Shown here: positions 42,228 through 50,401 of the stretch, in pieces
Numbering within the stretch: the stretch's first letter is position 1
Layout of the letters: each line of letters opens with the position of its first letter
From: Rugosimonospora acidiphila
Lineage (GTDB): Bacteria > Actinomycetota > Actinomycetes > Mycobacteriales > Micromonosporaceae
Assembly: GCF_039543385.1 (NCBI RefSeq)
Contig: NZ_BAABJQ010000015.1
Location: 124,001 to 188,000, forward strand
Direction: 5' to 3'
Length of the DNA stretch: 64,000 nt
Made by a program: the position numbers and the translations under genes
Notes under the pieces: model-generated
Told to the model about the DNA's origin: nothing
The model's database searches: none
Seen by the model: only the letters and a program-made list of their open reading frames with translations

Positions 42228-42922
42228 GGGCAGTCCTTCCGTGCGGTGGGGACAGCTGTGCGGTGTCGCGCCGCGAGCAGCAGACCGGTAACGGCGTCGG
42301 TCAGGGCCTGTCCAACCAGCGACCAGTCCGCCGGCACGCCCCTGGTGGCCGCGACGCGTTCCTGTTCGGCGCAGGTGTGGATGACCGCGACCCGCGCGGT
42401 CTGACTACGCAGGGCCGACTCGGCGGGCGGCAACTCGGCCAGGTGCGACCACACCGCCGCCACGCCGTCCAGGAACTTCATCGCCAGCACCGGATCGACG
42501 TCGACCCGGTCGGCCAGCGCCGGATCGGTCACCACCTGGGCCAGGAACCGGGCGCACCAACTGGGGTTGCCCAGGCTCGCCAGGTATTCGGTGTAGGGCA
42601 GCACGAGGCTGGCCACATGGTCGCGGGGTCGGCGCGACCGGCGGGCCGCGCGGACCCGTTGCTGCGTGCGGGCGGCGATCCGCTCGACGTGCGAGCGCGT
42701 GATGGCGTGGATCAGATCCGTGCGGGTGCCGATGTGATAGGCCAGCGCCGAGTTGTTCGCCTGACCCGCGGCCTCGACGATCTGGCGGTTGGACACCTGA
42801 GCCAGCCCGCGTTCGGCGTACAGCCGCTCCGCGGTGCGCAGCAGCAGGTCGCGGGTTGCCTCGGCCTGCGCCCGGCGGGAACCCGGACGGGTATCCGCGT
42901 CCACCCCACTAACCGGGTCCAC
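42224..42922 (-). CDS. TetR family regulator of the P450
   Basis: A 232-residue TetR protein with the N-terminal HTH LLLRTAERLYAERGLAQVS and NRQIVEAAGQANNSALAYHI, then an Arg-rich joint (RRSRRPRDHV) and a helical ligand domain. It is cotranscribed with the P450 through overlapping stop and start codons, implying self-regulation plus control of an inducible oxygenase. The GTG at 42922 has GGAGG about ten bases upstream. A perfect palindrome at 42983 is a probable operator. Confidence 0.9.
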   Translation of the reverse strand: MDPVSGVDADTRPGSRRAQAEATRDLLLRTAERLYAERGLAQVSNRQIVEAAGQANNSALAYHIGTRTDLIHAITRSHVERIAARTQQRVRAARRSRRPRDHVASLVLPYTEYLASLGNPSWCARFLAQVVTDPALADRVDVDPVLAMKFLDGVAAVWSHLAELPPAESALRSQTARVAVIHTCAEQERVAATRGVPADWSLVGQALTDAVTGLLLAARHRTAVPTARKDCP

Positions 42923-42942
42923 TCCGCGCTCGCCTCCGACCC

Positions 42943-42994
42943 TCGTAAGACAGTCATCTGACGTAAATCGAGGTTAGTCGTAAGACACGTGTCT
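42943..42994. promoter_or_regulatory. Candidate TetR operator upstream of the TetR-P450 operon
   Basis: AGACACGTGTCT (42983-42994) is a perfect 12-base palindrome. TCGTAAGACA, which overlaps its left half, also occurs at 42943-42952, giving a direct repeat with 35-base period. The segment is AT-richer than its flanks and sits 21-72 bases before the TetR start, as expected for an autoregulated promoter. Function is inferred. Confidence 0.5.
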
Positions 42995-43174
42995 GCCAAC
43001 CAAGCGGGTCCACGTGATCGCTCATCCCGTGATTCCGCCCGACGGCAGATCCGCTCGTACCAGCCTCACCTGGCGTTCCCGCTCTGTAGCATCGACGAGA
43101 TGCGATGCGCGACTTGGTCGGCCGCGCAGGATCCCGTGGTGGCCGACGCCGCCACACACCGGAGGGAGCACCCC

Positions 43175-43747
43175 GTGCGATCGACAACCAGCCGCAGCCG
43201 CCGCCTCGCCGTCCTCGCCGCCGCGGTGTTCACCGCCGTGGCGCTCACCGCCGGCACGGCCAGCGGTGCGTCCAGCGGTGCGCCGAACATCGACCGCCGG
43301 ACCGGCGGTGGTGCGGCGGCCAAGCAGCGCACGGTGCTGCTGGTCGACGGCGCGGTCCGGCACCGGGTGCGGCTGTCCGCGACCGACCTGGCGGCGCTGC
43401 CGGAGCAGACCGTCACCGTGACGTTCGAGAGCGGCACCGGGACCCAGACCCACACCTACACCGGGCCGCTGCTGCTTGACGTGCTCAACCGGGCTCAGCC
43501 GAAATTCGACCCGACCGTGAAGAACGACCAACTGCGCTATGTGGTCACCGCGACCGGCAGCGACCGGTACCAGGCCACGGTGGCCTGGGGCGAGTTCGAT
43601 CCGGGCTTCGAACACAAGAGCGTCCTCGTCGCGGTCACCGAGGACGGCCAGCCGACCGCCGACGGGCTGGCCCGGCTCGTCGTACCCGGCGACGTCAAGG
43701 GCGGCCGCTACGTCTCCGATCTGATCCGCCTGCGGCTGCACCGGTAA
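43175..43747 (+). CDS. Small secreted molybdopterin-binding-fold protein
   Basis: A 190-residue protein with a signal peptide (SRSRRLAVLAAAVFTAVALTAGTASGA). The mature part resembles the oxidoreductase molybdopterin-binding (SUOX-type) fold: LSATDLAALPEQTVTV, a TYTGPLLLDVL segment that reads YTGVPL in larger homologues, YVVTATGSDRYQATVAW and LVVPGDVKGGRYVSDLIRLRL. The Cys that would bind Mo in sulfite-oxidase relatives is not present, so cofactor binding is doubtful. GTG at 43175 (GGAGGGAG upstream) is chosen; the frame opens further upstream without a ribosome site. Possibly a ligand-binding rather than redox protein. Confidence 0.75.
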   Translation: MRSTTSRSRRLAVLAAAVFTAVALTAGTASGASSGAPNIDRRTGGGAAAKQRTVLLVDGAVRHRVRLSATDLAALPEQTVTVTFESGTGTQTHTYTGPLLLDVLNRAQPKFDPTVKNDQLRYVVTATGSDRYQATVAWGEFDPGFEHKSVLVAVTEDGQPTADGLARLVVPGDVKGGRYVSDLIRLRLHR

Positions 43748-43918
43748 CCGTGCTGAGCGTCCCGACGGTACGGTGCCCGGCACGTACACCGGCACGGCGC
43801 AGTACACGATCACCGGCTGACCGGACTCACGCGAGTCGCTGGCCCCACCCACCCACTCGCCCACGCGCGCTGCCACGCGGTCCCACCGGCCGACCGCGAC
43901 GGGCCTAAAATACCGGGC

Positions 43919-44479
43919 GTGATCGAGGACGACCCGGCACAGGGCTCGTGGTCGCTGGCCGACTGGATAGTGCTCGGCCTGCTCGTCGAGCGGCCGCGCC
44001 ACGGCTTCTCGCTGGTCAAGGAACTCACCCCGGACACCCTGCTCGGTCAGGTCTGGTCGCTGCCGAACCCGGTCATCTACCGGGCGCTGCACGCGTTGCA
44101 GGCCAAGGCGATGATCACGCCCGAGCCGGCCGAGTCGAGTTCGTTGGGCCCGCGGCGGGTGCCGATGCAGCCGACCAGACAGGGCCGGGAGCGCCTGCTG
44201 GAATGGCTCGGCACGCCGCTGGATCATCTCAGGGACATGCGCGTCCTGCTGCGCGTCAAGCTACACCTCACCCTCCGGCTCGGACTGGACCCGATACCGC
44301 TGCTGGTGGCGCAACGAGCCAGGAACCTTCAGGCCAAGGCGACGGTCAGCCATTCCCCGCCCCCGGGTACCCGCGTCGAACAGGACCTGCTGCGGATCTG
44401 GCGGGAGGAGCAGTCGATCGCGACCAATCGATTCGTCGACCGGGCCATCGACCTGTTCGGCGGTGAGGGCCGGCGGTAG
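43919..44479 (+). CDS. PadR family transcriptional regulator
   Basis: A 186-residue winged-helix protein. DWIVLGLLVERPRHGFSLVKELT and PNPVIYRALHALQAKAMITPEP are the PadR N-terminal motifs, and the wing is RRVPMQPTRQGRERLLEWL. The C-terminal helical half is the PadR dimer region. Its GTG at 43919 follows TACCGGGC with no clear ribosome site, suggesting a leaderless transcript. Target genes are not obvious; the small secreted protein upstream is the nearest candidate. Confidence 0.9.
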   Translation: MIEDDPAQGSWSLADWIVLGLLVERPRHGFSLVKELTPDTLLGQVWSLPNPVIYRALHALQAKAMITPEPAESSSLGPRRVPMQPTRQGRERLLEWLGTPLDHLRDMRVLLRVKLHLTLRLGLDPIPLLVAQRARNLQAKATVSHSPPPGTRVEQDLLRIWREEQSIATNRFVDRAIDLFGGEGRR

Positions 44480-44654
44480 CCTCGAGCTGGCTAACAGTTT
44501 CGGCAGCGGAGCATGATCGGCGCGCAGCGCCGGGGCCGCCGCGCTACGGTTGGCGCACCGCACAGCGTTCTCCGCACCGCTGGGTCGCCGCCCGGTCGCC
44601 GGGGTTCGCATCGCGGGCCGCCCACCTGGCACAGCGACGGGAGGTGAGGTCCCG

Positions 44655-45944
44655 GTGGCCAACGCGTGGCTGGCGGAGGTGGGCACGAATCCGCGGGGCC
44701 GGGCCAGGCAGATCGCTCACGCGCACGCCGCGTTCCTGGCCACGGGCGCGCTCGACACCGGCTCGGTACCGGTGCGGGACGTGGTCGCGCAGTCGTGGCT
44801 GCGTTCGTCGCGGGCACGGGTCAACCCGGACACCGACCCGCCGGTGATGCTGCTCGACGACGACCTGACCACCTATCGGGACGCGCATCCCCTGGCGAGA
44901 GTGCTCCCGGTGCTGCGCGACCTGGTCGGCGCGACCGCCGACGACGGGCGGCACCTCTGGGCGGTGATGGACGCGACCGGGCGGCTGCTGTGGGTCGAGG
45001 GCCACCCGGGTGCGCGGGCCCGGGCGGCGCGGATGAACTTCGTGGCGGGCGCCCAGTGGGACGAGCCGCACGCCGGCACCAACGCGCCCGGCACGGCCCT
45101 GGCCGTCGATCACGAGGTGCAGATCTTCGCGGCCGAGCACTTCCGGCACACGGTACAGGCGTGGACCTGCGCCGCGGCGCCTATCCACGACCCCGCCACC
45201 GGCCAGATCCTCGGCGTTCTGGACGTCACCGGCGGCGACGCGGTGGCCAACCCGCACAGCCTCGGCCTGGTCCGCGCCGCCGCCCAGGTCGCCGAGTCCT
45301 ACCTGGGCTGGCAGCGCACCGGGCGGGACGCCCCCTGGCTGCCCGCGCGCACCGCGCCGCCGCGGCTGCGCGTGTTGGGCCGGCCGGAGGGCGTGCTGCG
45401 CATCGACGGCCGCGAACTGCGCCTGCACCGCCGCCACGCCGAACTGATGCTGATCCTGGCCGCCCACCCGGAGGGCATGACCGGGCAGCAACTGGCCGCC
45501 GCCCTGTACGGCGACCTGGCTGCGCAGACCACGCTGCGGGTGGAGCTGACGCGGCTGCGTCGCCTGATCGGCAACCTGCTCCAGTCCCGCCCGTACCGGC
45601 TGGCCCGGGCGGTCGAGGCCGACTTCATCGCCGTGCGGCACGCGCTGTCCCACGGTGACCTGGCCTCGGCGGTCGGGGCCTACCCCGGGCCGCTGCTGCC
45701 CACCTCCGACGCTCCGGGCGTGGTGGAACTGCGTCACTGGCTGGACACTCAGTTGCGTGGCGCGGTCCTGGCCAGTCCGGACCGGCGGGTCCTGCACGCC
45801 TGGGCCAGCCGGGCCGGCTTCGATGACCTCGCGGTGTGGGAGCGGTTGGAGGCCATCACGCCGCCTCGGTCCGGACACCGGCAGAGCGCCCGGGTTCGGG
45901 TACGCGAATTGCGGGCGGACTACGGCCTGGGCGAGCCGGGGTAA
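44655..45944 (+). CDS. GAF-domain transcriptional activator with SARP-like winged helix
   Basis: A 429-residue regulator. The N-terminal half has a GAF sensor (NFVAGAQWDEPHAGTNAPGT, IFAAEHFRHTVQAWTCAAAP, QILGVLDVTGGDA), as in AcoR-type activators. Unlike AcoR there is no sigma-54 AAA domain; instead there is a winged-helix segment (LRLHRRHAELMLILAAHPEG ... RVELTRLRRLIG) resembling SARP/OmpR-type DNA binding, then a helical tail. It is placed 106 bases upstream of an aldehyde dehydrogenase gene and very likely activates it in response to an alcohol or aldehyde. GTG at 44655 follows GGGAGG. Confidence 0.87.
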   Translation: MANAWLAEVGTNPRGRARQIAHAHAAFLATGALDTGSVPVRDVVAQSWLRSSRARVNPDTDPPVMLLDDDLTTYRDAHPLARVLPVLRDLVGATADDGRHLWAVMDATGRLLWVEGHPGARARAARMNFVAGAQWDEPHAGTNAPGTALAVDHEVQIFAAEHFRHTVQAWTCAAAPIHDPATGQILGVLDVTGGDAVANPHSLGLVRAAAQVAESYLGWQRTGRDAPWLPARTAPPRLRVLGRPEGVLRIDGRELRLHRRHAELMLILAAHPEGMTGQQLAAALYGDLAAQTTLRVELTRLRRLIGNLLQSRPYRLARAVEADFIAVRHALSHGDLASAVGAYPGPLLPTSDAPGVVELRHWLDTQLRGAVLASPDRRVLHAWASRAGFDDLAVWERLEAITPPRSGHRQSARVRVRELRADYGLGEPG

Positions 45945-46049
45945 AGGCGATCCGGGGCGAGGGCGATCCGGGATCGATGGGCGCTGCAACGTTCGTGTAA
46001 CGTCCCCCGTCCTACCGTGTCGGGCACCCGACACGCTGGAGGTGCAGCC

Positions 46050-47573
46050 GTGACCACCTATGCCGCGCCCGGACAGTCCGACTCCCCGGTACGCTACCAA
46101 TCCCGGTACGACCACTGGATCAACGGCGAATTCGTCGCGCCCGCCCTGGGCCGCTACTTCGAGAACCCGACACCGGTCACCGGTCAGACCTTCTGCGAGA
46201 TCGCCCGGGGCACCGCCGAGGACGTGGAGAAGGCGCTGGACGCCGCGCACGGCGCCGCGCCGGCCTGGGGCCGCACCTCGGTGGCGGAACGCGCGAACAT
46301 CCTCAACAAGATCGCCGACCGGATCGAAGCCAACCTGGAAAACCTCGCCGTGGCCGAGACCTGGGAGAACGGCAAGCCGATCCGGGAGACCCTGGCCGCC
46401 GACATCCCGCTCGCGGTGGACCACTTCCGGTACTTCGCCGGCGCGATCCGCGCCCAGGAGGGCTCGATCAGCGAGATCGACGAGGACACCGTCGCGTACC
46501 ACTTCCACGAACCGCTCGGCGTGGTAGCGCAGATCATCCCGTGGAACTTCCCCATCCTCATGGCCACCTGGAAACTCGCCCCCGCCCTGGCCGCCGGTAA
46601 CGCCGTGGTCCTCAAGCCCGCCGAGCAGACCCCGGCGTCCATCCACTACCTGATGGACCTCATTTCGGACCTGCTACCGCCGGGCGTCGTCAACATCGTC
46701 AACGGATTCGGCATCGAGGCCGGCAAACCCCTGGCGGCGAGCGCCCGGGTGGCCAAGGTGGCGTTCACCGGGGAGACCACCACCGGCCGGCTGATCATGC
46801 AGTACGCCAGCGAGAACATCAAACCGGTGACCCTGGAGCTGGGCGGCAAGAGCCCGAACATCTTCTTCGACGACGTATCCACCGCTCACGACGAGTTCTT
46901 CGACAAGGCACTCGAGGGCTTCACCATGTTCGCGCTCAACCAGGGTGAGGTGTGCACCTGCCCGTCGCGGGCGCTGATCCAGCAGGGCCACTACCGCGAC
47001 TTCCTCGACGCCGCCGTCGAACGTACCCAGAAAATCGTGCAGGGCAACCCGCTGGACAGCGCCACGATGGTCGGCGCCCAGGCATCCAACGACCAGTTGG
47101 AAAAGATCCTGTCCTACCTGGACATCGGCCGGCAGGAAGGCGCCAAGGTCCTCACCGGCGGCGAACGCGCCCAGCTCGACGGTGGGCTGTCCGACGGGTA
47201 TTACGTGCAGCCGACAATCTTCGAGGGCAGCAACTCGATGCGCGTCTTCCAGGAAGAGATCTTCGGCCCGGTGGTGTCCGTGGCGGCGTTCAGCGACTTC
47301 GACGACGCCATCAAGACCGCCAACGACACTCTGTACGGGCTGGGCGCCGGCGTGTGGACCCGCGACACCAACACCGCCTACCGGGCCGGTCGCGCCATTC
47401 AGGCCGGGCGGGTGTGGACCAACTGCTACCACGCGTACCCGGCGCACGCCGCCTTCGGCGGGTACAAGGGCTCCGGCATCGGTCGGGAGAACCACCGGAT
47501 GATGCTCGATCACTACCAGCAGACCAAGAACCTTCTGGTCAGCTACAGCCCGCGGGCCGTCGGACTGTTCTAG
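46050..47573 (+). CDS. exaC: NAD-dependent aldehyde dehydrogenase (ExaC/AcoD type)
   Basis: A 507-residue aldehyde dehydrogenase: PLGVVAQIIPWNFPILMATW, the Glu in VTLELGGKSPNIFF and catalytic Cys in NQGEVCTCPSRALIQ, plus EEIFGPVVSVAAF. The NQGEVCTCPSR form and the downstream DUF779 gene match the acetaldehyde dehydrogenases of ethanol and acetoin metabolism. GTG at 46050 follows GGAGG. It forms an operon with DUF779 (12 bases apart) under the GAF regulator. Confidence 0.95.
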   Translation: MTTYAAPGQSDSPVRYQSRYDHWINGEFVAPALGRYFENPTPVTGQTFCEIARGTAEDVEKALDAAHGAAPAWGRTSVAERANILNKIADRIEANLENLAVAETWENGKPIRETLAADIPLAVDHFRYFAGAIRAQEGSISEIDEDTVAYHFHEPLGVVAQIIPWNFPILMATWKLAPALAAGNAVVLKPAEQTPASIHYLMDLISDLLPPGVVNIVNGFGIEAGKPLAASARVAKVAFTGETTTGRLIMQYASENIKPVTLELGGKSPNIFFDDVSTAHDEFFDKALEGFTMFALNQGEVCTCPSRALIQQGHYRDFLDAAVERTQKIVQGNPLDSATMVGAQASNDQLEKILSYLDIGRQEGAKVLTGGERAQLDGGLSDGYYVQPTIFEGSNSMRVFQEEIFGPVVSVAAFSDFDDAIKTANDTLYGLGAGVWTRDTNTAYRAGRAIQAGRVWTNCYHAYPAHAAFGGYKGSGIGRENHRMMLDHYQQTKNLLVSYSPRAVGLF

Positions 47574-47585
47574 GCCGGCGCCGTC

Positions 47586-47960
47586 ATGACATCCCGTGTA
47601 GCCATCACTCCCGCGGCGGCCGAGGTCATCCGGTCGCTGCGGGGTGCCCACGGCCCGCTGATGTTCCACCAGTCCGGCGGGTGCTGCGACGGCAGCTCAC
47701 CCATGTGCTACCCGCAGGGCGAATTCCGCACCGGCTCCTCCGACGTGCTGCTCGCCGAGCTGGCCATCGACGGGGTGGACGAGCCCGTCACCTTCTGGAT
47801 GGGTGCGGCCCAGTTCGAACGCTGGCGCCACACCCACCTCACCGTCGACGTGGTTCCCGGACGCGGCAGCGGATTCTCCCTGGAGGCCCCCGAGGGCGTC
47901 CGGTTCCTCATCCGCTCCCGGCTGCTGACTCCCGAAGAGCAGGCCGACCTCGACTCGTGA
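47586..47960 (+). CDS. DUF779 protein
   Basis: A 124-residue protein with the family signature MFHQSGGCCDGSSPMCYPQG and a C-terminal SFSLEAPEG-like segment. DUF779 genes are usually found next to acetaldehyde dehydrogenase; their role is not established, though the Cys-Cys and Cys arrangement suggests metal or redox function. It follows the dehydrogenase by 12 bases. Confidence 0.93.
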   Translation: MTSRVAITPAAAEVIRSLRGAHGPLMFHQSGGCCDGSSPMCYPQGEFRTGSSDVLLAELAIDGVDEPVTFWMGAAQFERWRHTHLTVDVVPGRGSGFSLEAPEGVRFLIRSRLLTPEEQADLDS

Positions 47961-48179
47961 GTCAGACCGACCCTGATGCCTGAGCAGGCGTATCGCCACG
48001 AACCGTGCCGCCGGCGTTTGCCCTGACGCCGGCGGCAGGGTTTAGCGTGGCCCGCGCCAGGCAAGCGCGGGCGGTCGGCCGCTCGTCGACGAATGGCGCG
48101 GGCCGGACGAGGCGCGGGCTCACCCGATGCGATCGGGCCGGCGCACCCCGATCAGACAGAGGCGAGCCAAGGGAGCGGA

Positions 48180-49076
48180 GTGAAGTTCGCGATCAGCTAC
48201 AGCAGCCCGTATCAGGGAGTCGACCCCGACAAGCTCGTGGCCTACGCACAGCATGCCGAGAGTTGCGGCTTCGAGGCGCTGTACCTTCCCGAGCACATCG
48301 TGCTCTATCCCGGCGCGACGTTCGGGGCCGGCGAACTGCCGCCGACGCTGCCGTACGCCGATCCCCTCGACTCCCTGAGCTTCGTGGCCGCCGCTACGCA
48401 CCGGATCCTGCTGGGCACGGGCGTGCTGCTGTTGCCCTACCACCATCCCGTGATCCTGGCCAAGCGCCTGGCCACCATCGACGTGCTGTCCAGGGGACGG
48501 ATGCGCCTGCTGACCGTCGGGCTGGGCACTCTCCCGGGTCAGGCCCGCGCCGTGGGCGTCGATTTCAGCACCCGCGGTCGCCGTGCCGACGAAGCGATCG
48601 ACGTGCTGCGGCTGCTCTGGGCCGGCGGCGAGGCCGGGGTGAGCTTCCATGGCGAATTCTTCTCCTTCGATGACCTGTGCAGCTTCCCGAAGCCGTACGG
48701 CACGGCCGCGCTACCGATCCACATTGGTGGGTCGAGCCGGGCGGCCGCGCGCCGCGCCGGGAAACGCGGTGACGGCTACTTTCCCGGCGGCGCGCTGACA
48801 CCCGACGAACGGGCGGCCCAGCTCGATCTCGCCCGATCAACCGCCCTCGACGCCGGGCGCGATCCCCAGGCTCTGGAGTACACGCGGTGGGGGTCGATGG
48901 AGCTGACGCGGGAACACGTCGAGGCGCTCGCCGCCCAGGGCGTGACCCGGATCGTCGTGGCGGCCGCGTCCACGGAGCCCGACGAACAGCGCGATGAGAT
49001 GTCCGCGTTCGCCCAACGACTCGGCATCCCCGCCCCAGCCGCAATTCCCGCCCCTAGCCGCAATCCCCGCCCCTAG
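48180..49076 (+). CDS. LLM-class (probably F420-dependent) oxidoreductase
   Basis: A 298-residue TIM-barrel flavin or F420 oxidoreductase: YAQHAESCGFEALYLPEHIV, LGTGVLLLPYHHPVILAKRL, LTVGLGTLPGQ and PIHIGGSSRAAARRAGKRGD. The family pattern favours F420 over FMN in actinobacteria, but the cofactor is inferred. GTG at 48180 has GGGAG upstream. Function is unassigned; many homologues reduce or oxidise secondary metabolites. A 19-base tandem repeat covers the stop codon. Confidence 0.9.
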   Translation: MKFAISYSSPYQGVDPDKLVAYAQHAESCGFEALYLPEHIVLYPGATFGAGELPPTLPYADPLDSLSFVAAATHRILLGTGVLLLPYHHPVILAKRLATIDVLSRGRMRLLTVGLGTLPGQARAVGVDFSTRGRRADEAIDVLRLLWAGGEAGVSFHGEFFSFDDLCSFPKPYGTAALPIHIGGSSRAAARRAGKRGDGYFPGGALTPDERAAQLDLARSTALDAGRDPQALEYTRWGSMELTREHVEALAAQGVTRIVVAAASTEPDEQRDEMSAFAQRLGIPAPAAIPAPSRNPRP

Positions 49077-49080
49077 CCGC
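49037..49080. repeat. 19-base tandem repeat at the end of the LLM oxidoreductase gene
   Basis: AGCCGCAATTCCCGCCCCT (49037-49055) is followed by a one-mismatch copy (49056-49074) and a partial third unit. The stop codon lies at the junction of the second and third units, so repeat-number change would alter the C-terminus. Confidence 0.7.
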
Positions 49081-49115
49081 GAGGGGGTCCGGGTGGCGCG
49101 ACGGGCGACCTGTCG

Positions 49116-50252
49116 CTAACCGACGATCCCGGCCAGTCGCTCGATCGTCTCCGCCGGCGCCGGCATGGCCGAGATCTCGCCGGCGATCCTGCCGGCCGTC
49201 GCCCTGGCCTGGGCGTCCGCCAACAGACCCTGGATCTGCTCCGCGATCGTCTCCGGACTGTGCTGGTCGGGCAGGACCTGCCGGGCGACGCCCGCCCCGA
49301 CGAGCAGCTGCGCGTTGGAGAACTGGTCCGCGCCCAGTGGCAGCATGAGCTGCGCAAGCCCCTGCGCCAACGCGCCGAGGAGCGTACCGCTGCCGCCGTG
49401 GTGTACGACGAGATCGACGTGCTTGAGCAGGTCGGCCTGCGGTACCCACTGTTGCACCGTGACATTGTCCGGAAGCTCGCCGAGGTCCGCGATCCGCACC
49501 GCTCGGCTGGTCGCCACGAGCGCGTCAACCGGCAGTTCGGCGAGCGCGTCGATCATGTGCCGGAGCAACCCCGCCTGCGCGAAGGCCGTACCCAGGGTCA
49601 GGTAGACCAGCGGCCGGCTCCGGTCGCGGGCCAGCACGGCGGGCGGGAGGGAGCCCGGCGGGTTCCAGGCGATCGGCCGGGTCGGGAGGTGCTGGACCTC
49701 CTGGGCGAACCCCGGCAGTTGCAGGGACGGCGGGCAGATGTCGATGTACGGTTCGTCGAGCGTCCGGGGGTCGGTGATTTCGACGCCGAACTCGGCCGCC
49801 ACGGCGGTCAGCGCGGGGAACATCAGATCCCACAGCGGGCCTTCCGGCACCCGACCGAGCCCCATCACCGCCGACGGCATGCCGGCCATCCGGGCCACGA
49901 TCCCCGCACCCGAGTTCCCGACCTCGTGGATCATCAGGTCGAACTTCCGTTCCCGCAGTACCGGCTGCAGGTCGGCGATGACCCGCTTGGGCAGTACCTG
50001 CGCGAACGCCTCCACCGCGACGTCGGCCTCGCCGGCCGGCGGAGCCGTCAACCCGGCCAGCACCGTGCCGAAGGCCGCCTCGACGGTGAGGCCCGCCGCG
50101 ACGGCCTCGAGACCCGCCTCGGCCAGCACCGGATGGAACTGCGAATCCGTCGCCACCACTACCTCGTGCCCGCTGTCCCGGGCGGCCACGGCGAGTGGAA
50201 CGATGGGGTAAAGATGCCCGTAGGCACCCGTGGCGGCGAAAATGATACGCAC
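49116..50252 (-). CDS. UGT/MGT-type (GT-B) glycosyltransferase
   Basis: A 378-residue glycosyltransferase of the macrolide/erythromycin GT1 type: GAYGHLYPIVPLAVAARDSG at the N-terminus and the sugar-nucleotide-binding VHHGGSGTLLGALAQGLAQL ... LPLGADQFSNA at the C-terminus. It would glycosylate a small lipophilic acceptor with a UDP- or TDP-sugar. GTG at 50252 is chosen since the protein then begins VRIIFAATGAYG. It is downstream of TetR and MFS genes on the same strand, suggesting drug inactivation and export together. Confidence 0.93.
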   Translation of the reverse strand: MRIIFAATGAYGHLYPIVPLAVAARDSGHEVVVATDSQFHPVLAEAGLEAVAAGLTVEAAFGTVLAGLTAPPAGEADVAVEAFAQVLPKRVIADLQPVLRERKFDLMIHEVGNSGAGIVARMAGMPSAVMGLGRVPEGPLWDLMFPALTAVAAEFGVEITDPRTLDEPYIDICPPSLQLPGFAQEVQHLPTRPIAWNPPGSLPPAVLARDRSRPLVYLTLGTAFAQAGLLRHMIDALAELPVDALVATSRAVRIADLGELPDNVTVQQWVPQADLLKHVDLVVHHGGSGTLLGALAQGLAQLMLPLGADQFSNAQLLVGAGVARQVLPDQHSPETIAEQIQGLLADAQARATAGRIAGEISAMPAPAETIERLAGIVG

Positions 50253-50401
50253 GGTCGCCTTGTCCCTTTCCGCTGAACGTTCATCGGTACACAGCACAAA
50301 CGTGACCGCGGCGCGCACCGGTTCAACCGGCCCGGTGCGAGGTATGTCATGTCGGGCCCGCCACGACCGGTTACCCGGCATTCACCACCCGAACCGCTGG
50401 G

